The notes: generated by a model not told the origin, from the letters alone. A DNA stretch of 64,000 bases from Muribaculaceae bacterium (GCA_016290325.1 JAEETL010000003.1:1-64000), one strand, 5' to 3'. Counted from the stretch's first letter, positions 53,554 to 62,966 are shown. Program-made: numbers and translations.

Positions 53554-56028
53554 ATGAAAAATTGGTTACAAATATCGACAATAATCCTGTTGGTCATGTT
53601 GACCCAAGTTGCAGTGGCCGCTCATGCCGTTGCCGTGGAGAACGGTGTGTCGTGGACATTAGCCCAATACCGTTCGGCCCACATCAGCAACGTGTGCTAT
53701 AATCTGTCATTCACGGTGCCGTCCCAAAAGTCAGAACCTGTCTATTTCGAGGAAACACTGACGTTTGACTGGACGGGTGGGGAAGACCTGCAGATTGACT
53801 TCCAGGGCGATGCCAGCCAGTTGTCGCCGCAGGTTCTCGTCAACGACACGAGGGTGAACACGGTGTTAATCAACGAGCACATCGTGATTCCGACCCTATA
53901 TCTTGTGCAGGGCAGCAATTCTGTCTCGCTCAGCGGCTACAGCGGTGACAAAGCGTTGAACCGCAGCGATGACTACCTCTACACCCTGTTTGTGCCCGAC
54001 CACGCCCGCAGCGTGTTTGCCTGCTTTGACCAGCCCGACCTAAAGGCCCGTTTCTCCCTCAACCTGACTGTTCCTGACGGGTGGGTAAGCATCAGCAACG
54101 AGACCACCAAGCCCATTCCCACCTATCTCTTCTCGTTCACAACAGGTAGGTTCCAAGTGAAAACGGCCATGCGCGACGGGCGCCAGTTGACGGCATTATA
54201 CCGTGAGACTGACACCGCCAAGGTGGCCCAGCTGCCCATCGTGTTTGACCAGGTGGCCCTATCCTTGCAATGGATGGAGGAATATACAGGAATTCCGTAC
54301 CCATTTGAGCACTATGGTTTTGTCGTCCTGCCGGGTTACCAGTTTGGCGGTATGGAGCACCCGGGCTGCATCCAGTTCAATGATCAGCGCATCTTCCTCG
54401 GCCCCGAGCCCACTCCCGATGAGGAGATGTCGAGACTCAACCTCATTGCCCACGAGACGGCCCACATGTGGTTTGGTGACCTAGTGACCATGCGTTGGTT
54501 TGATGACGTGTGGACCAAGGAGGTGTATGCTAATTTCATGGCCGACAAAATTGCCCGCGAACAGTTCCCCGACATCGACCACGACCTGGCCTTTATCAAG
54601 ACCCACTATCCGCTGGCGATGAGTACCGACCGTACCCAGGGAACGCACCCTATACAGCAACCGTTGGACAATATGAACAAGGCGGGACTGCTTTATGGCA
54701 ACATCATCTACCACAAAGCCCCCATCATGATGCGCAAACTAGAACAGGACAAAGGTGCCGATGCCCTGCGTGAGGGCCTGCGCTGCTACCTCAGCCGATA
54801 TGCCTACAGCAATGCCACCTGGGATGACCTCATCATCGAACTCGACCGTTTTAACCCCGAGCACAGCGCACAATCCTTCAGCGACGTGTGGGTCAAGCAG
54901 AAAGGAATGCCCGTCATCAAATCCAACCGCATGAGTGACCTTGTCCGTGTTCATCAGTCCGACCCCTATGGCCGCAACTTGGTGTGGAAACAGGGCTTTG
55001 ACATCGGCTATCTTGATGAGAACGGCAGGTTTTGCCAACATCCCATCTATATGAACGACTACGACTATTTGCTCGACTTGAGTTATGGCAAGGGCCTGTT
55101 TGTCAACAGCAACGCCGAGGGCTATGGCCAGTTTATAGTTGATCGTGAGGGTATTTCGAGGATGTCCAAGGCTTGGAAAACGATGGCCGACAACGACCTG
55201 ACCCGCTATGCCGCCGTGCTCAATCTCTATGAGAACTTCCACTTGGGTAACATTACGGCGAAGGACCTGACAAAGGTCCTCATCGAGTTCCTCACCCATG
55301 AGAAAAACGAACTGATTGCCTCGACCACATGCAGTTATATCGGCGACGTGGTGGCATGCCTTGACCGCAAGGAGCGGGCCGCTATCGAGCAACGCCTGTT
55401 CAAGTTGTCCCAGAAGCATGGACTGCAATCGGTACGCCAAACCTTGTTGCGGCAGCTCTCCATCAAAGCCGTGACTCCCAAAGTCTTGGACAAATTGTAT
55501 GAAATCTGGAATCAACAAAACGCCACATTCCTGAACAGCCACGACCACATGCGTATGGCCTATCACCTTGCCATCATGAAGCCCAAGCAATGGCAACAGA
55601 TTCTCGACAGGCAACGTGACAGGCTTAACAATGAGGACCAGCGGCGTGAGTTTGACTTTATCTCACGGGCTTGTAACCCCGACGCTCAGGTGCAGCAGCA
55701 ACTGTTCAACGAACTGCTGCAGGTCGAGAACCGCCGTGTCGAGCCATGGGCACGGGATATGCTGGCACTGCTCAACGACCCCACGCGAGAACCGTTCAGC
55801 AACCGCTACATCATTCCTGGACTGGATGTCCTCCAGGAAATCCAGCAGACGGGTGACATCTTCTTCCCAGGTTATTGGCTCACAAGTCTGTTGTCAGGCC
55901 ACAAGAGCGATGAGGTCAAGACCATTGTAAAACAATGGATTGACTCACACGCTAACCTTGAGCCGGCGCTGATGAATAAACTCAAGGAAAACGCTTACTG
56001 GCTAATCCGTAGCGAGAGGCAGCCATAG
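53554..56028 (+). CDS. M1-family zinc aminopeptidase
   Basis: 824 residues with a signal peptide (~1-23), so periplasmic. Zinc motif HExxH-x18-E is exact: His300, Glu301, His304 and Glu323. The substrate-binding GAMEN motif appears as GGMEH (265-269), with His in place of Asn. The N-terminal sandwich (~30-200) and the helical C-terminal domain (~480-820) complete the family layout. It trims N-terminal residues of peptides taken into the periplasm. A TAATTTAG just before the ATG is a weak -7 element. Monocistronic by appearance. Confidence 0.92.
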   Translation: MKNWLQISTIILLVMLTQVAVAAHAVAVENGVSWTLAQYRSAHISNVCYNLSFTVPSQKSEPVYFEETLTFDWTGGEDLQIDFQGDASQLSPQVLVNDTRVNTVLINEHIVIPTLYLVQGSNSVSLSGYSGDKALNRSDDYLYTLFVPDHARSVFACFDQPDLKARFSLNLTVPDGWVSISNETTKPIPTYLFSFTTGRFQVKTAMRDGRQLTALYRETDTAKVAQLPIVFDQVALSLQWMEEYTGIPYPFEHYGFVVLPGYQFGGMEHPGCIQFNDQRIFLGPEPTPDEEMSRLNLIAHETAHMWFGDLVTMRWFDDVWTKEVYANFMADKIAREQFPDIDHDLAFIKTHYPLAMSTDRTQGTHPIQQPLDNMNKAGLLYGNIIYHKAPIMMRKLEQDKGADALREGLRCYLSRYAYSNATWDDLIIELDRFNPEHSAQSFSDVWVKQKGMPVIKSNRMSDLVRVHQSDPYGRNLVWKQGFDIGYLDENGRFCQHPIYMNDYDYLLDLSYGKGLFVNSNAEGYGQFIVDREGISRMSKAWKTMADNDLTRYAAVLNLYENFHLGNITAKDLTKVLIEFLTHEKNELIASTTCSYIGDVVACLDRKERAAIEQRLFKLSQKHGLQSVRQTLLRQLSIKAVTPKVLDKLYEIWNQQNATFLNSHDHMRMAYHLAIMKPKQWQQILDRQRDRLNNEDQRREFDFISRACNPDAQVQQQLFNELLQVENRRVEPWARDMLALLNDPTREPFSNRYIIPGLDVLQEIQQTGDIFFPGYWLTSLLSGHKSDEVKTIVKQWIDSHANLEPALMNKLKENAYWLIRSERQP

Positions 56029-56129
56029 CATTACCTTGTTTTGTTGTATGGTTTCCGTCTAATGGTTACGTTCGAGGCAATTTGTTTACCTTTTTTATCT
56101 CGACTGGTCTATAACTCGAGAATTATATC

Positions 56130-56137
56130 TAAATTTG
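56130..56137 (+). promoter_or_regulatory. -7 element before the O-acetyltransferase gene
   Basis: TAAATTTG, 23 bp before the ATG at 56161. No clear -33. Confidence 0.5.
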
Positions 56138-56160
56138 CAGCAATTAAATCACACTAACCC

Positions 56161-56718
56161 ATGACTGAGATTGAGAAACTCGAAGCCGGCTTGTTGTATA
56201 ATGCCAGTCAAGACCCTGATTTGCTCGACGATATCCGTCGTTGCGAGAAGTATTGTTATAACTATAACCGCACGTCGCCAGCCGATCTGTCCAGTTTAAC
56301 AGCCCAGTTGGTTAATCTGTTGGGTTCCACTGGCGAGCGTGTGCGCATCATCCAGCCTTTCAAGTGCGATTATGGCTATAACGTGCATGTGGGAGAGGAT
56401 TTCTTTGCCAACTGCAACCTTGTGATCCTGGATGCCGCTCGAGTCATTTTCGGTGACCATGTGTTTGTGGGTCCCAACTGTGGTTTTTACACGGCATCAC
56501 ATCCACTCGATATTCCCCAGCGTAATCAAGGTCTGGAATTTGCCAAACCCATTGTCGTGGGCAACGACGTTTGGATTGGCGGCAACGTTTGTGTCATGCC
56601 TGGAGTGACCATCGGTGACGGCTGTGTCATCGGAGCAGGTTCGGTGGTTACACATGACATACCGCCCCACACGTTAGCGGCCGGCAATCCCTGCCGCCCC
56701 ATCCGCTCTCTCAAGTAG
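56161..56718 (+). CDS. Maltose/galactoside-type O-acetyltransferase (left-handed beta-helix)
   Basis: 185 residues, the usual size. N-terminal maltose-acetyltransferase helix region (~5-55), then hexapeptide repeats (VHVGEDFFANCNLVILDAA, VGNDVWIGGNVCVMPGVTIG). The catalytic His is in YTASHPLD near residue 117. It acetylates sugars such as maltose, galactosides or a Nod-type acceptor using acetyl-CoA; the real acceptor is not known. Own -7 element; convergent with the antiporter gene. Confidence 0.92.
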   Translation: MTEIEKLEAGLLYNASQDPDLLDDIRRCEKYCYNYNRTSPADLSSLTAQLVNLLGSTGERVRIIQPFKCDYGYNVHVGEDFFANCNLVILDAARVIFGDHVFVGPNCGFYTASHPLDIPQRNQGLEFAKPIVVGNDVWIGGNVCVMPGVTIGDGCVIGAGSVVTHDIPPHTLAAGNPCRPIRSLK

Positions 56719-56775
56719 AATGCTAATTGGTTACCTTGCTTTAGAGTAATCTATAACTGAATAAGGTGCTAAATA

Positions 56776-58269
56776 TCAGCAGGTGGAATCTTCCGCTTGT
56801 TGGTTTGTTGTTGTTAGCCCATCACTGTTACATGGTTTTGATCGCTTGATTTTCCAACCGATCGCAGCGATGAAAATCGACATGAGTGGGCTCAGGTAAT
56901 TAAAGAAACAATAGGGCAGATAGGTGAGGGTAGGGACGCCTAATACCGTCGCCTGGGTCATGCCACATGTGTTCCAGGGTACCAACACCGATGTGACAGT
57001 AACGGCATCCTCGGTGGTACGGCTAAGCAATCGGGCTTCATAGCCTTCCTTTTCATACACGTTGCGGAACATGTCGGCAGTGAGCACAATACTGATAAAC
57101 TGGTCTCCAGTGGCCACATTCAGGAACATGCCGGTCCCAACAGTCGATGCGACAAGGCTCACCCGGGTGCGCACCCAGCGTATAATTACACTTGTTATAC
57201 TCTCCAGCATGCCACTGGCCACCATCGACGCTCCAAAGCACATGGCACAGATGATGAGCCAAACCGTGTTGAGCATTCCCGCCATACCTCCAGTGGATAC
57301 CAGATCGTTAAGCGAAGCATTGCCGGTGTCGATGGCGGTCGAGCCATAATAGGTAATGGCAAGCCCCTTGGTTAACGCCGCTGCAGTGCCCAGCGAAGCG
57401 TCATTGGCGATCTGGGTCAGGAGGTGAGGCTGCAGGATGAGCGCAGTGATACCTGCCATGATCGACGAGGCAAATAACACGATGCATGACGACACTTGGC
57501 GGGCGATAAGTACACCGGTCACGATAGGGACGAGCAAAGTCCAAGCCGAGATGTTGAATGTGGAAGACAATCCAACAGTGTATTCCTCGACATGCAACGC
57601 GCCTTCGCCGCCCCTGCCAAAACCCGCAATAAGGAAGATAATGAGCGCAATGCTAATCGTGGGGACAGTGGTATACATCATGTAACGGATGTGCTTGAAA
57701 ATGTCAACCCTTGTGGACGAAGACGCCAAAATGGTTGTGTCACTCAAGGGTGACATCTTGTCACCAAAATAAGCCCCTGAGATGATGGCACCAGCTGTCC
57801 ATGCCTCGCTCACGCCTAAGGCGTCACCGATGCCCAGCAATGCAACTCCAATGGTGGCAATCGTTGTCCACGAGCTGCCTGACAGCAACGACACCAGCGC
57901 GCAGATGGCGCACGCGCTCACTAGAAAGAAGCGAGGAGAGAGTATCTGTACACCATAATAAATAAGTGTAGGCACTACACCACTTACCATCCACGATCCC
58001 GACAGCATTCCCACCGATAGCAGAATCAATATCGTAACAAAGATTCCGCTCATCGTTTTAGTCATCTGATCCTCAAAGGCCTTCCAGGGCACATGATAGA
58101 AAACAGTGGAAATCAGCGCACAAACCGCCATACCCATAATAAGGGCAATCTGGCTGCCGCCACTCAACGAATCACTACCAAAAAGCGCGATGGCCACGGC
58201 CAGCAGGCCAATGAGCACCACGACAGGAATGATTGATATTAGGGGATGAGGAAGTTTCCGGTCAGTCAT
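56776..58269 (-). CDS. nhaC: NhaC-family Na+/H+ antiporter
   Basis: 497 residues from ATG 58269 (MTDRKLPHPLIS); a longer frame from 58317 adds a poor leader and crosses a -7 element, so it is rejected. About 12 membrane helices. The family motif ISGAYFGDKMSPLSDTTI (~165-182) and GSSWTTIATIGVALLGIG are characteristic of NhaC. It exchanges Na+ for H+, possibly with an organic acid as in MleN-type relatives. A TAGGTTTG -7 element lies at 58284-58291 on the minus strand. Confidence 0.92.
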   Translation of the reverse strand: MTDRKLPHPLISIIPVVVLIGLLAVAIALFGSDSLSGGSQIALIMGMAVCALISTVFYHVPWKAFEDQMTKTMSGIFVTILILLSVGMLSGSWMVSGVVPTLIYYGVQILSPRFFLVSACAICALVSLLSGSSWTTIATIGVALLGIGDALGVSEAWTAGAIISGAYFGDKMSPLSDTTILASSSTRVDIFKHIRYMMYTTVPTISIALIIFLIAGFGRGGEGALHVEEYTVGLSSTFNISAWTLLVPIVTGVLIARQVSSCIVLFASSIMAGITALILQPHLLTQIANDASLGTAAALTKGLAITYYGSTAIDTGNASLNDLVSTGGMAGMLNTVWLIICAMCFGASMVASGMLESITSVIIRWVRTRVSLVASTVGTGMFLNVATGDQFISIVLTADMFRNVYEKEGYEARLLSRTTEDAVTVTSVLVPWNTCGMTQATVLGVPTLTYLPYCFFNYLSPLMSIFIAAIGWKIKRSKPCNSDGLTTTNQQAEDSTC

Positions 58270-58283
58270 GTCATATTTTTTTG

Positions 58284-58291
58284 CAAACCTA
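58284..58291 (-). promoter_or_regulatory. -7 element before nhaC
   Basis: TAGGTTTG on the minus strand, 15 bp before ATG 58269; no -33 seen. Confidence 0.4.
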
Positions 58292-58341
58292 CATAAAAAA
58301 TTCGGGATGACCTCCACATTTCATGAAAAATATCTCCTCAC

Positions 58342-58370
58342 GCAGCATACCAGGCTCGAACAGCCCACCT
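58342..58370 (-). pseudogene. Decayed tRNA 3' half (T-arm and acceptor remnant)
   Basis: On the minus strand this stretch reads as variable loop, T-loop TTCGAGC and acceptor ATGCTGC. About 22 of 29 bases match the 3' part of the intact tRNA-Ala 180 bp away. The T-stem has two mismatches and no 5' half is present, so it is not functional. Confidence 0.5.
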
Positions 58371-58509
58371 AATATAAGGATTTAATGTAAGAATAAGAGG
58401 GATGGGAATAATAAGAAAATGATAGGACACAAACACCAACCGATTCTGTAATAATTTATGGATGGGTGGCTGACTTCAATGTGACGCCTATAGATACGAG
58501 TAAAAGAAC

Positions 58510-58532
58510 AAGCGACTGAGATTCAGTCGCTT
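58510..58532 (-). terminator. Terminator after tRNA-Ala
   Basis: Perfect 10-bp stem AAGCGACTGA/TCAGTCGCTT with a 3-nt loop; on the minus strand GTTCTTTT follows. Confidence 0.8.
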
Positions 58533-58545
58533 ATTCTTTAGGTTG

Positions 58546-58618
58546 TGGAGCATAGCGGACTCGAACCGCTTACCTCAACACTGCCAGTGTTGCGCTCTAC
58601 CAGATGAGCTAATGCCCC
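58546..58618 (-). tRNA. tRNA-Ala (anticodon GGC)
   Basis: 73 nt without an encoded CCA. Acceptor GGGGCAT/ATGCTCC, D-stem GCTC/GAGC, anticodon stem CAACA/TGTTG with loop CTGGCAG (anticodon GGC), and T-stem AGCGG/CCGCT with loop TTCGAGT. The G3-U70 pair, the main alanine identity element, is present. Reads GCC codons (GCU by wobble). A terminator hairpin follows. Confidence 0.96.
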
Positions 58619-58733
58619 GATTTGCGGATGCAAAGGTAATGCCATTTTTTGAACTGACAAATTTTTGGGTTAAAAAAAATATTCAAATTGAAAATTAATT
58701 GTAAAATGATAGTGATGGATAGGAAAAATATTG

Positions 58734-58741
58734 TAATTTTG
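58734..58741 (+). promoter_or_regulatory. -7 element before the coiled-coil/zapA genes
   Basis: TAATTTTG, 17 bp before ATG 58759; no clear -33. Confidence 0.5.
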
Positions 58742-58758
58742 CAGAAAAATTGGTTACT

Positions 58759-59055
58759 ATGCCTGCACAGGAAATGAAAGACAAACTGCAAAATTTGAAG
58801 CACAAGGTGGACGCTTTGGGCAAGCGGTATGTCGCGCTCCTGGGCGAGAAGAAGGAGATGGAACGCACCATCGAGAGGCAGGAACTGGAAATTGCTAAGT
58901 TGGAGAAGGAGTTAAATCAGCTCCGTATCGACAACGAGTTCCTGCGTGTGGCTCATTCCGTTCCTCGTGACCCGGCAGTGGTCGATCGCTATAAGAAACA
59001 GGTAGCCAAAATGGTGCGGGACATTGACCGGTGCATCAAACAATTGAACGCTTGA
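58759..59055 (+). CDS. Small coiled-coil protein upstream of ZapA (ZapB-like)
   Basis: 98 residues from ATG 58759 (a TTG three codons earlier is less likely). Residues ~5-65 are an unbroken predicted coiled coil with heptad spacing (LQNLKHKVDALGKRYVALL), followed by a short basic tail. Its size, coiled coil and place 16 bp before zapA suggest a division-ring partner such as ZapB, but sequence identity to known ZapB is not evident. Probably co-transcribed with zapA. Confidence 0.75.
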   Translation: MPAQEMKDKLQNLKHKVDALGKRYVALLGEKKEMERTIERQELEIAKLEKELNQLRIDNEFLRVAHSVPRDPAVVDRYKKQVAKMVRDIDRCIKQLNA

Positions 59056-59071
59056 CACGACTATCAACGTT

Positions 59072-59368
59072 ATGGCCGACAATAATAAAGTGAAAATATG
59101 GATACAGCTTGCCGATGCAGCTAACCCGATTGCCCTGAGCATTAATCCGGACGAGGAGGAGAGCTATCGTAAGGCTGAAGAACTAGTCAACACCCTATGG
59201 AAGAAGTGGATGAACCGTTTTAACGGCACCACCGAGGACGTGTTGGCAAGAGTGGCATTCCAGTTCGCTCGACTTTATTTGGAGGCTTATGGTGAAAACC
59301 GCCAGGTCAATGAATTCCTGACTGATTTAGATAAACAACTCGACACTTTGCTTAGTGGCGATGAGTAA
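59072..59368 (+). CDS. zapA: Cell division protein ZapA
   Basis: 98 residues. N-terminal beta region (KIWIQLADAANPIALSINPDEEESYRKA) and C-terminal helix (ARVAFQFARLYLEAY) match the ZapA family. It cross-links FtsZ filaments at midcell. It is followed by a probable 6S RNA and rny, an arrangement I believe is usual in Bacteroidales. Confidence 0.9.
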   Translation: MADNNKVKIWIQLADAANPIALSINPDEEESYRKAEELVNTLWKKWMNRFNGTTEDVLARVAFQFARLYLEAYGENRQVNEFLTDLDKQLDTLLSGDE

Positions 59369-59376
59369 CGTTGATA

Positions 59377-59515
59377 ACCCTATCTGCGCCAATGGCAGTG
59401 GGGCTCAACGACGATATTGTTAAGAAATTAGGTTCCTGCACCACTTTAGGTTTTGAATTGAATCACTCTGGTAATCAGTGTGATGAGCATTCTCCCTATG
59501 GTGGCGCTATTTATT
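59377..59515 (+). ncRNA. ssrS: Probable 6S RNA
   Basis: The 172-base gap between zapA and rny folds as one long, interrupted hairpin: GCGCCA (59386-59391) with TGGCGC (59502-59507); GGGG (59400-59403 region) with CTCCC (59492-59496); GCTCA (59403-59407) with TGAGC (59484-59488). A wide central bubble follows, then ATCAC/GTGTGAT near the tip. A long stem with a central bubble is the 6S design that mimics an open promoter and traps RNA polymerase. Ends are approximate. Assignment rests on shape and position. Confidence 0.55.
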
Positions 59516-59540
59516 TATAAATATATTTATCAATTTATTA

Positions 59541-61082
59541 ATGAACACGATTATAACTGTTATTGTAGCCATCCTAGCGATGGTAATTGGATGTGTGGCG
59601 GCGTTATATTTCTCTCGTAAGAACGCCAAATCACGAGCCAACGAAATTATGGAGAAAGCCCGTCTTGAAGCCGAAGTGCTCAAGAATAACGAGGTGATGA
59701 AAGGCAAGGAAGCCGGTATGACCATTAAGAGTGAGGCCGAGAAAGAAGCCAATGCTCGTCTGACCAAGGTTCAGACCAGCGAAGCCAAGCTCAAGCAGCG
59801 CGAGATGACGCTCAACCAGCAGCAGGGTGACCTGCAGCGCCGTCGCAACGAGCTCGACAACCTCAAGGTAAATGTGGACAACCAGATGGCATTACTGGAC
59901 CAGCGCAAGCTCGAGGTGGACAAGATGGAAAAGACCGTACGTGACACATTAGAGCACGTGAGCGGACTCTCGGCCGAGGAAGCCAAGGAGAAACTCATCG
60001 AGTCACTCAAGGACGAAGCCAAAACCAATGCCGCCAGTTACATCAACGACATCATGGATGATGCCAAGATGACCGCCAACAAGGAGGCAAAGCGCATCAT
60101 CATCGAGACCATACAACGTGTAGCAACCGAAACTGCTGTCGAGAATGCGGTGACGGTATTCCATATCGACAACGACGAGATCAAAGGCCGCATTATCGGT
60201 CGCGAGGGACGCAACATCCGTGCCCTGGAAGCAGCTACTGGCGTTGAGATTGTAGTTGATGACACTCCCGAAGCCATCGTGCTTTCAGGCTTTGACCCTG
60301 TGCGCCGCGAAATCGCGCGTTTGGCGCTCCACCAGCTGGTGAGCGACGGTCGCATCCATCCCGCCCGCATCGAGGAGGTTGTTGCCAAAGTGCGTCGTCA
60401 AGTCGAGGAAGAGGTGATTGAGACCGGTAAACGCACTGCTATTGACATGGGTGTCCATGGCTTGCATCCCGAGCTTATCAGATTGATCGGTAAGATGAAA
60501 TATCGTTCTAGCTACGGCCAGAACTTGTTGCAACACTCCCGCGAAACTGCCAACCTTTGCGCCATCATGGCCAGTGAGCTGGGCTTGAATCCCAAGAAGG
60601 CCCGCCGTGCAGGTCTGTTACACGATATTGGCAAGGTGCCCGATGATGAGCCCGAGTTGCCGCACGCACAGTTGGGTATGAAGTTGGCTGAGAAGTATAA
60701 GGAAAAAGCCGACATTTGTAACGCAATCGGTGCCCACCACGATGAGGAAGAGGCCACTAGCCTGTATGCGCCCATTGTTCAGGTATGCGATGCCATTAGT
60801 GGCGCACGTCCCGGTGCCCGCCGCGAGATTGTTGAGGCCTATATCAAGCGATTGAATGATTTGGAGAAATTAGCGCTGTCTTATCCTGGTGTGGTTAAGA
60901 CCTATGCCATCCAGGCTGGTCGCGAGCTGCGCGTGATTGTAGGCGCCGACAAGATCAGCGATGCTGAGACCGAAAAGCTCTCCAACGAGATCGCTCAGAA
61001 GATTCAGGATGAGATGACCTATCCGGGCCAGGTGCGCATCACCGTCATCCGCGAGACACGTGCCGTCAGCTACGCAAAATAA
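59541..61082 (+). CDS. rny: Ribonuclease Y
   Basis: 513 residues. One N-terminal membrane helix (~3-24), a long charged coiled coil (~30-160), KH domain ([20 protein letters not shown], ~220-240), and HD domain with His361-Asp362 (HDIGK). It is a membrane-bound endoribonuclease that starts mRNA decay. The gene is followed after 15 bp by ricT, whose product binds and directs RNase Y in Bacillus. Confidence 0.97.
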   Translation: MNTIITVIVAILAMVIGCVAALYFSRKNAKSRANEIMEKARLEAEVLKNNEVMKGKEAGMTIKSEAEKEANARLTKVQTSEAKLKQREMTLNQQQGDLQRRRNELDNLKVNVDNQMALLDQRKLEVDKMEKTVRDTLEHVSGLSAEEAKEKLIESLKDEAKTNAASYINDIMDDAKMTANKEAKRIIIETIQRVATETAVENAVTVFHIDNDEIKGRIIGREGRNIRALEAATGVEIVVDDTPEAIVLSGFDPVRREIARLALHQLVSDGRIHPARIEEVVAKVRRQVEEEVIETGKRTAIDMGVHGLHPELIRLIGKMKYRSSYGQNLLQHSRETANLCAIMASELGLNPKKARRAGLLHDIGKVPDDEPELPHAQLGMKLAEKYKEKADICNAIGAHHDEEEATSLYAPIVQVCDAISGARPGARREIVEAYIKRLNDLEKLALSYPGVVKTYAIQAGRELRVIVGADKISDAETEKLSNEIAQKIQDEMTYPGQVRITVIRETRAVSYAK

Positions 61083-61097
61083 TGTCTGTCTTCCACA

Positions 61098-62450
61098 ATG
61101 GACGAGAAAAACAATTTTCAACCAACTGTGCCTGACAGCGGTGGCTCGGGTGTAAAACCCGATTCATGCAGTTGCAATGGTGGCTGCTGTAACGACGTGG
61201 GCCGCTGCAACCTCACCAGCACCAACTGGCTAGAAGATGTGCCCGACAATGACTTTGAGATTGTCGAGGTGCTCTTCAAGAACACCCGTCGTGGTTTTTA
61301 CCGCAACAGCACCCACATCCCCCTCAAGCGTGGTGACTGGGTGGCCGTTGAGGCTAACCCGGGTCATGACATCGGCCGCGTGGGGCTCATGGGACGTTTA
61401 GTCAAGAACCAAATGAAGCGCGTGAACCTGCGCAAAGATGCCGAGATACTGCGCGTCTTCCGCAAGGCTAAGCCCTCTGACATGGAGCGCTATGAGCAAG
61501 CCAAAGCGCGCGAGGAGGACACGATGATACGTTCTCGCAAGATTGCTGTGGACTTGGGCCTGAAGATGAAAATCGGTGACGTGGAGTACCAGGGCGACGG
61601 CAATAAAGCGATATTCTATTATATTGCCGATGAGCGTGTGGATTTCCGTCAACTCATCAAGGTGCTTGCCGATGTGTTCAAGATCAGGGTGGAGATGAAG
61701 CAGATTGGCGCTCGCCAGGAAGCTGGTCGCATTGGTGGCATCGGGCCTTGTGGACGCCCATTATGTTGCGCCACTTGGATGTCGGGATTCGTGTCTGTAG
61801 CTACTAGTGCCGCCCGATTCCAGGACATCTCGCTCAATCCCCAGAATTTGGCGGGACAATGCGCTAAGCTCAAGTGCTGTATCAACTTTGAGGTGAACAC
61901 CTACGTTGAGGCAATACGCCAGTTGCCGCCCAAGGATGTGCATCTCGAAACCAAAGATGCAATCTACTACTTCTTCAAGGCCGACGCCTTAAAGCGTGAG
62001 ATTATTTATTCCACCGAGCGCAATGCTCCTGTCAATACGGTCACACTGACAGCAGCCCAAGCCTTCGAGATCATTGCCTTGAATAAAAACGGCGTCAAGC
62101 CCGACACCCTCAAGGACGATGATGGCAAGAAGGGCTCATCGCCATTTGGAGACTTGCTCAATCAGGATGCTATCAACCGCTTTGACAAAAAGAAGAAGAA
62201 AAAGAAGAAAAAAAGCGGTGACAAGCAAGCCGGGAATGGTGGCAACAAGGCCGAGAAGAACGGCAAACAAGAAAAGCCCATCAGGAATGGTGACGGAGAA
62301 AATGCTAACGGCAAACCAGAGCGCAAACAGCGCCAGGGCAAGCCTCAACGCATGGAGAAAAAAACTTTCAGGCCACAAAAGCCTAATGGCGACAAGCCGT
62401 CCCCCAAAGACAATGGGCATAACAAGCAAAATAACGCCTCTGGCGAGTAA
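61098..62450 (+). CDS. ricT: PSP1-domain protein RicT-like, RNase Y partner
   Basis: 450 residues. PSP1 domain (~65-280) with GIGPCGRPLCCATW and GQCAKLKCCINFE, the cysteine motifs that hold Fe-S clusters in RicT of Bacillus. An N-terminal Cys-rich stretch (CSCNGGCCNDVGRC) adds further potential ligands. The C-terminal ~100 residues are a Lys/Asn/Gly-rich disordered tail, suited to RNA binding and absent from Bacillus RicT. In Bacillus, RicT joins RicA and RicF to act with RNase Y; RicA/RicF genes are not in this window. Adjacent to rny, and followed by gldH. Confidence 0.9.
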   Translation: MDEKNNFQPTVPDSGGSGVKPDSCSCNGGCCNDVGRCNLTSTNWLEDVPDNDFEIVEVLFKNTRRGFYRNSTHIPLKRGDWVAVEANPGHDIGRVGLMGRLVKNQMKRVNLRKDAEILRVFRKAKPSDMERYEQAKAREEDTMIRSRKIAVDLGLKMKIGDVEYQGDGNKAIFYYIADERVDFRQLIKVLADVFKIRVEMKQIGARQEAGRIGGIGPCGRPLCCATWMSGFVSVATSAARFQDISLNPQNLAGQCAKLKCCINFEVNTYVEAIRQLPPKDVHLETKDAIYYFFKADALKREIIYSTERNAPVNTVTLTAAQAFEIIALNKNGVKPDTLKDDDGKKGSSPFGDLLNQDAINRFDKKKKKKKKKSGDKQAGNGGNKAEKNGKQEKPIRNGDGENANGKPERKQRQGKPQRMEKKTFRPQKPNGDKPSPKDNGHNKQNNASGE

Positions 62451-62457
62451 TCGCCTC

Positions 62458-62943
62458 ATGAGAATTAACAGCAAAGCGGTGGCAATGATAGTATTCGTTG
62501 CCTCCGCAATGCTTATCATGGCCAGTTGCACACGAAAACCGGTCATGGCCCATGCCCGATTTGTGCATTTACCGTCATCAGGGTGGCAACAGTCCTTCCC
62601 ATTGGCATTTATTCCTGAGTATGACGACTCGACGCTGACCTATGATTTGAAACTGACCGTGCGTCACAACAACAGTTATTCCTATCGCAATCTATCGTTG
62701 GCAATAGACATTTTTGGTGCTGACTCGACAGTACAGCGGCAACAAGTGAACATGGCTCTTGCCGATGAGTACGGTAACTGGACTGGTGGCGGATTTGGGG
62801 CACTTTACCAAGTATCTGCTTCTTTAGCAAAGGGCATATCACCCTCGCAAGCAAGCCGAGTGGTCATATGGCAAACCATGGCCGGAAGTGACACACTACA
62901 AGGTCTCTGTGACCTAGGACTTACTGTTTCCCCTACCAGTTAA
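62458..62943 (+). CDS. gldH: Gliding-motility lipoprotein GldH
   Basis: 161 residues. Start at ATG 62458, giving a lipoprotein signal with Cys24 (LIMASC); longer upstream extensions overlap ricT in another frame and are rejected. The core (YDLKLTVRHNNSYSYRNLSL and ADEYGNWTGGGFGALY) is typical of GldH. GldH is required for gliding in Flavobacterium, where it supports the GldG/GldF machinery; in non-gliding Bacteroidales its role is unclear. It follows ricT by 7 bp. Confidence 0.85.
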   Translation: MRINSKAVAMIVFVASAMLIMASCTRKPVMAHARFVHLPSSGWQQSFPLAFIPEYDDSTLTYDLKLTVRHNNSYSYRNLSLAIDIFGADSTVQRQQVNMALADEYGNWTGGGFGALYQVSASLAKGISPSQASRVVIWQTMAGSDTLQGLCDLGLTVSPTS

Positions 62944-62966
62944 GGCAAAAACAAAAACTAAAATGC

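Noticed and set aside
62119-62457. N-terminal extension of GldH
   Set aside because: It overlaps ricT in another frame and is basic low-complexity; the lipoprotein signal begins at ATG 62458.
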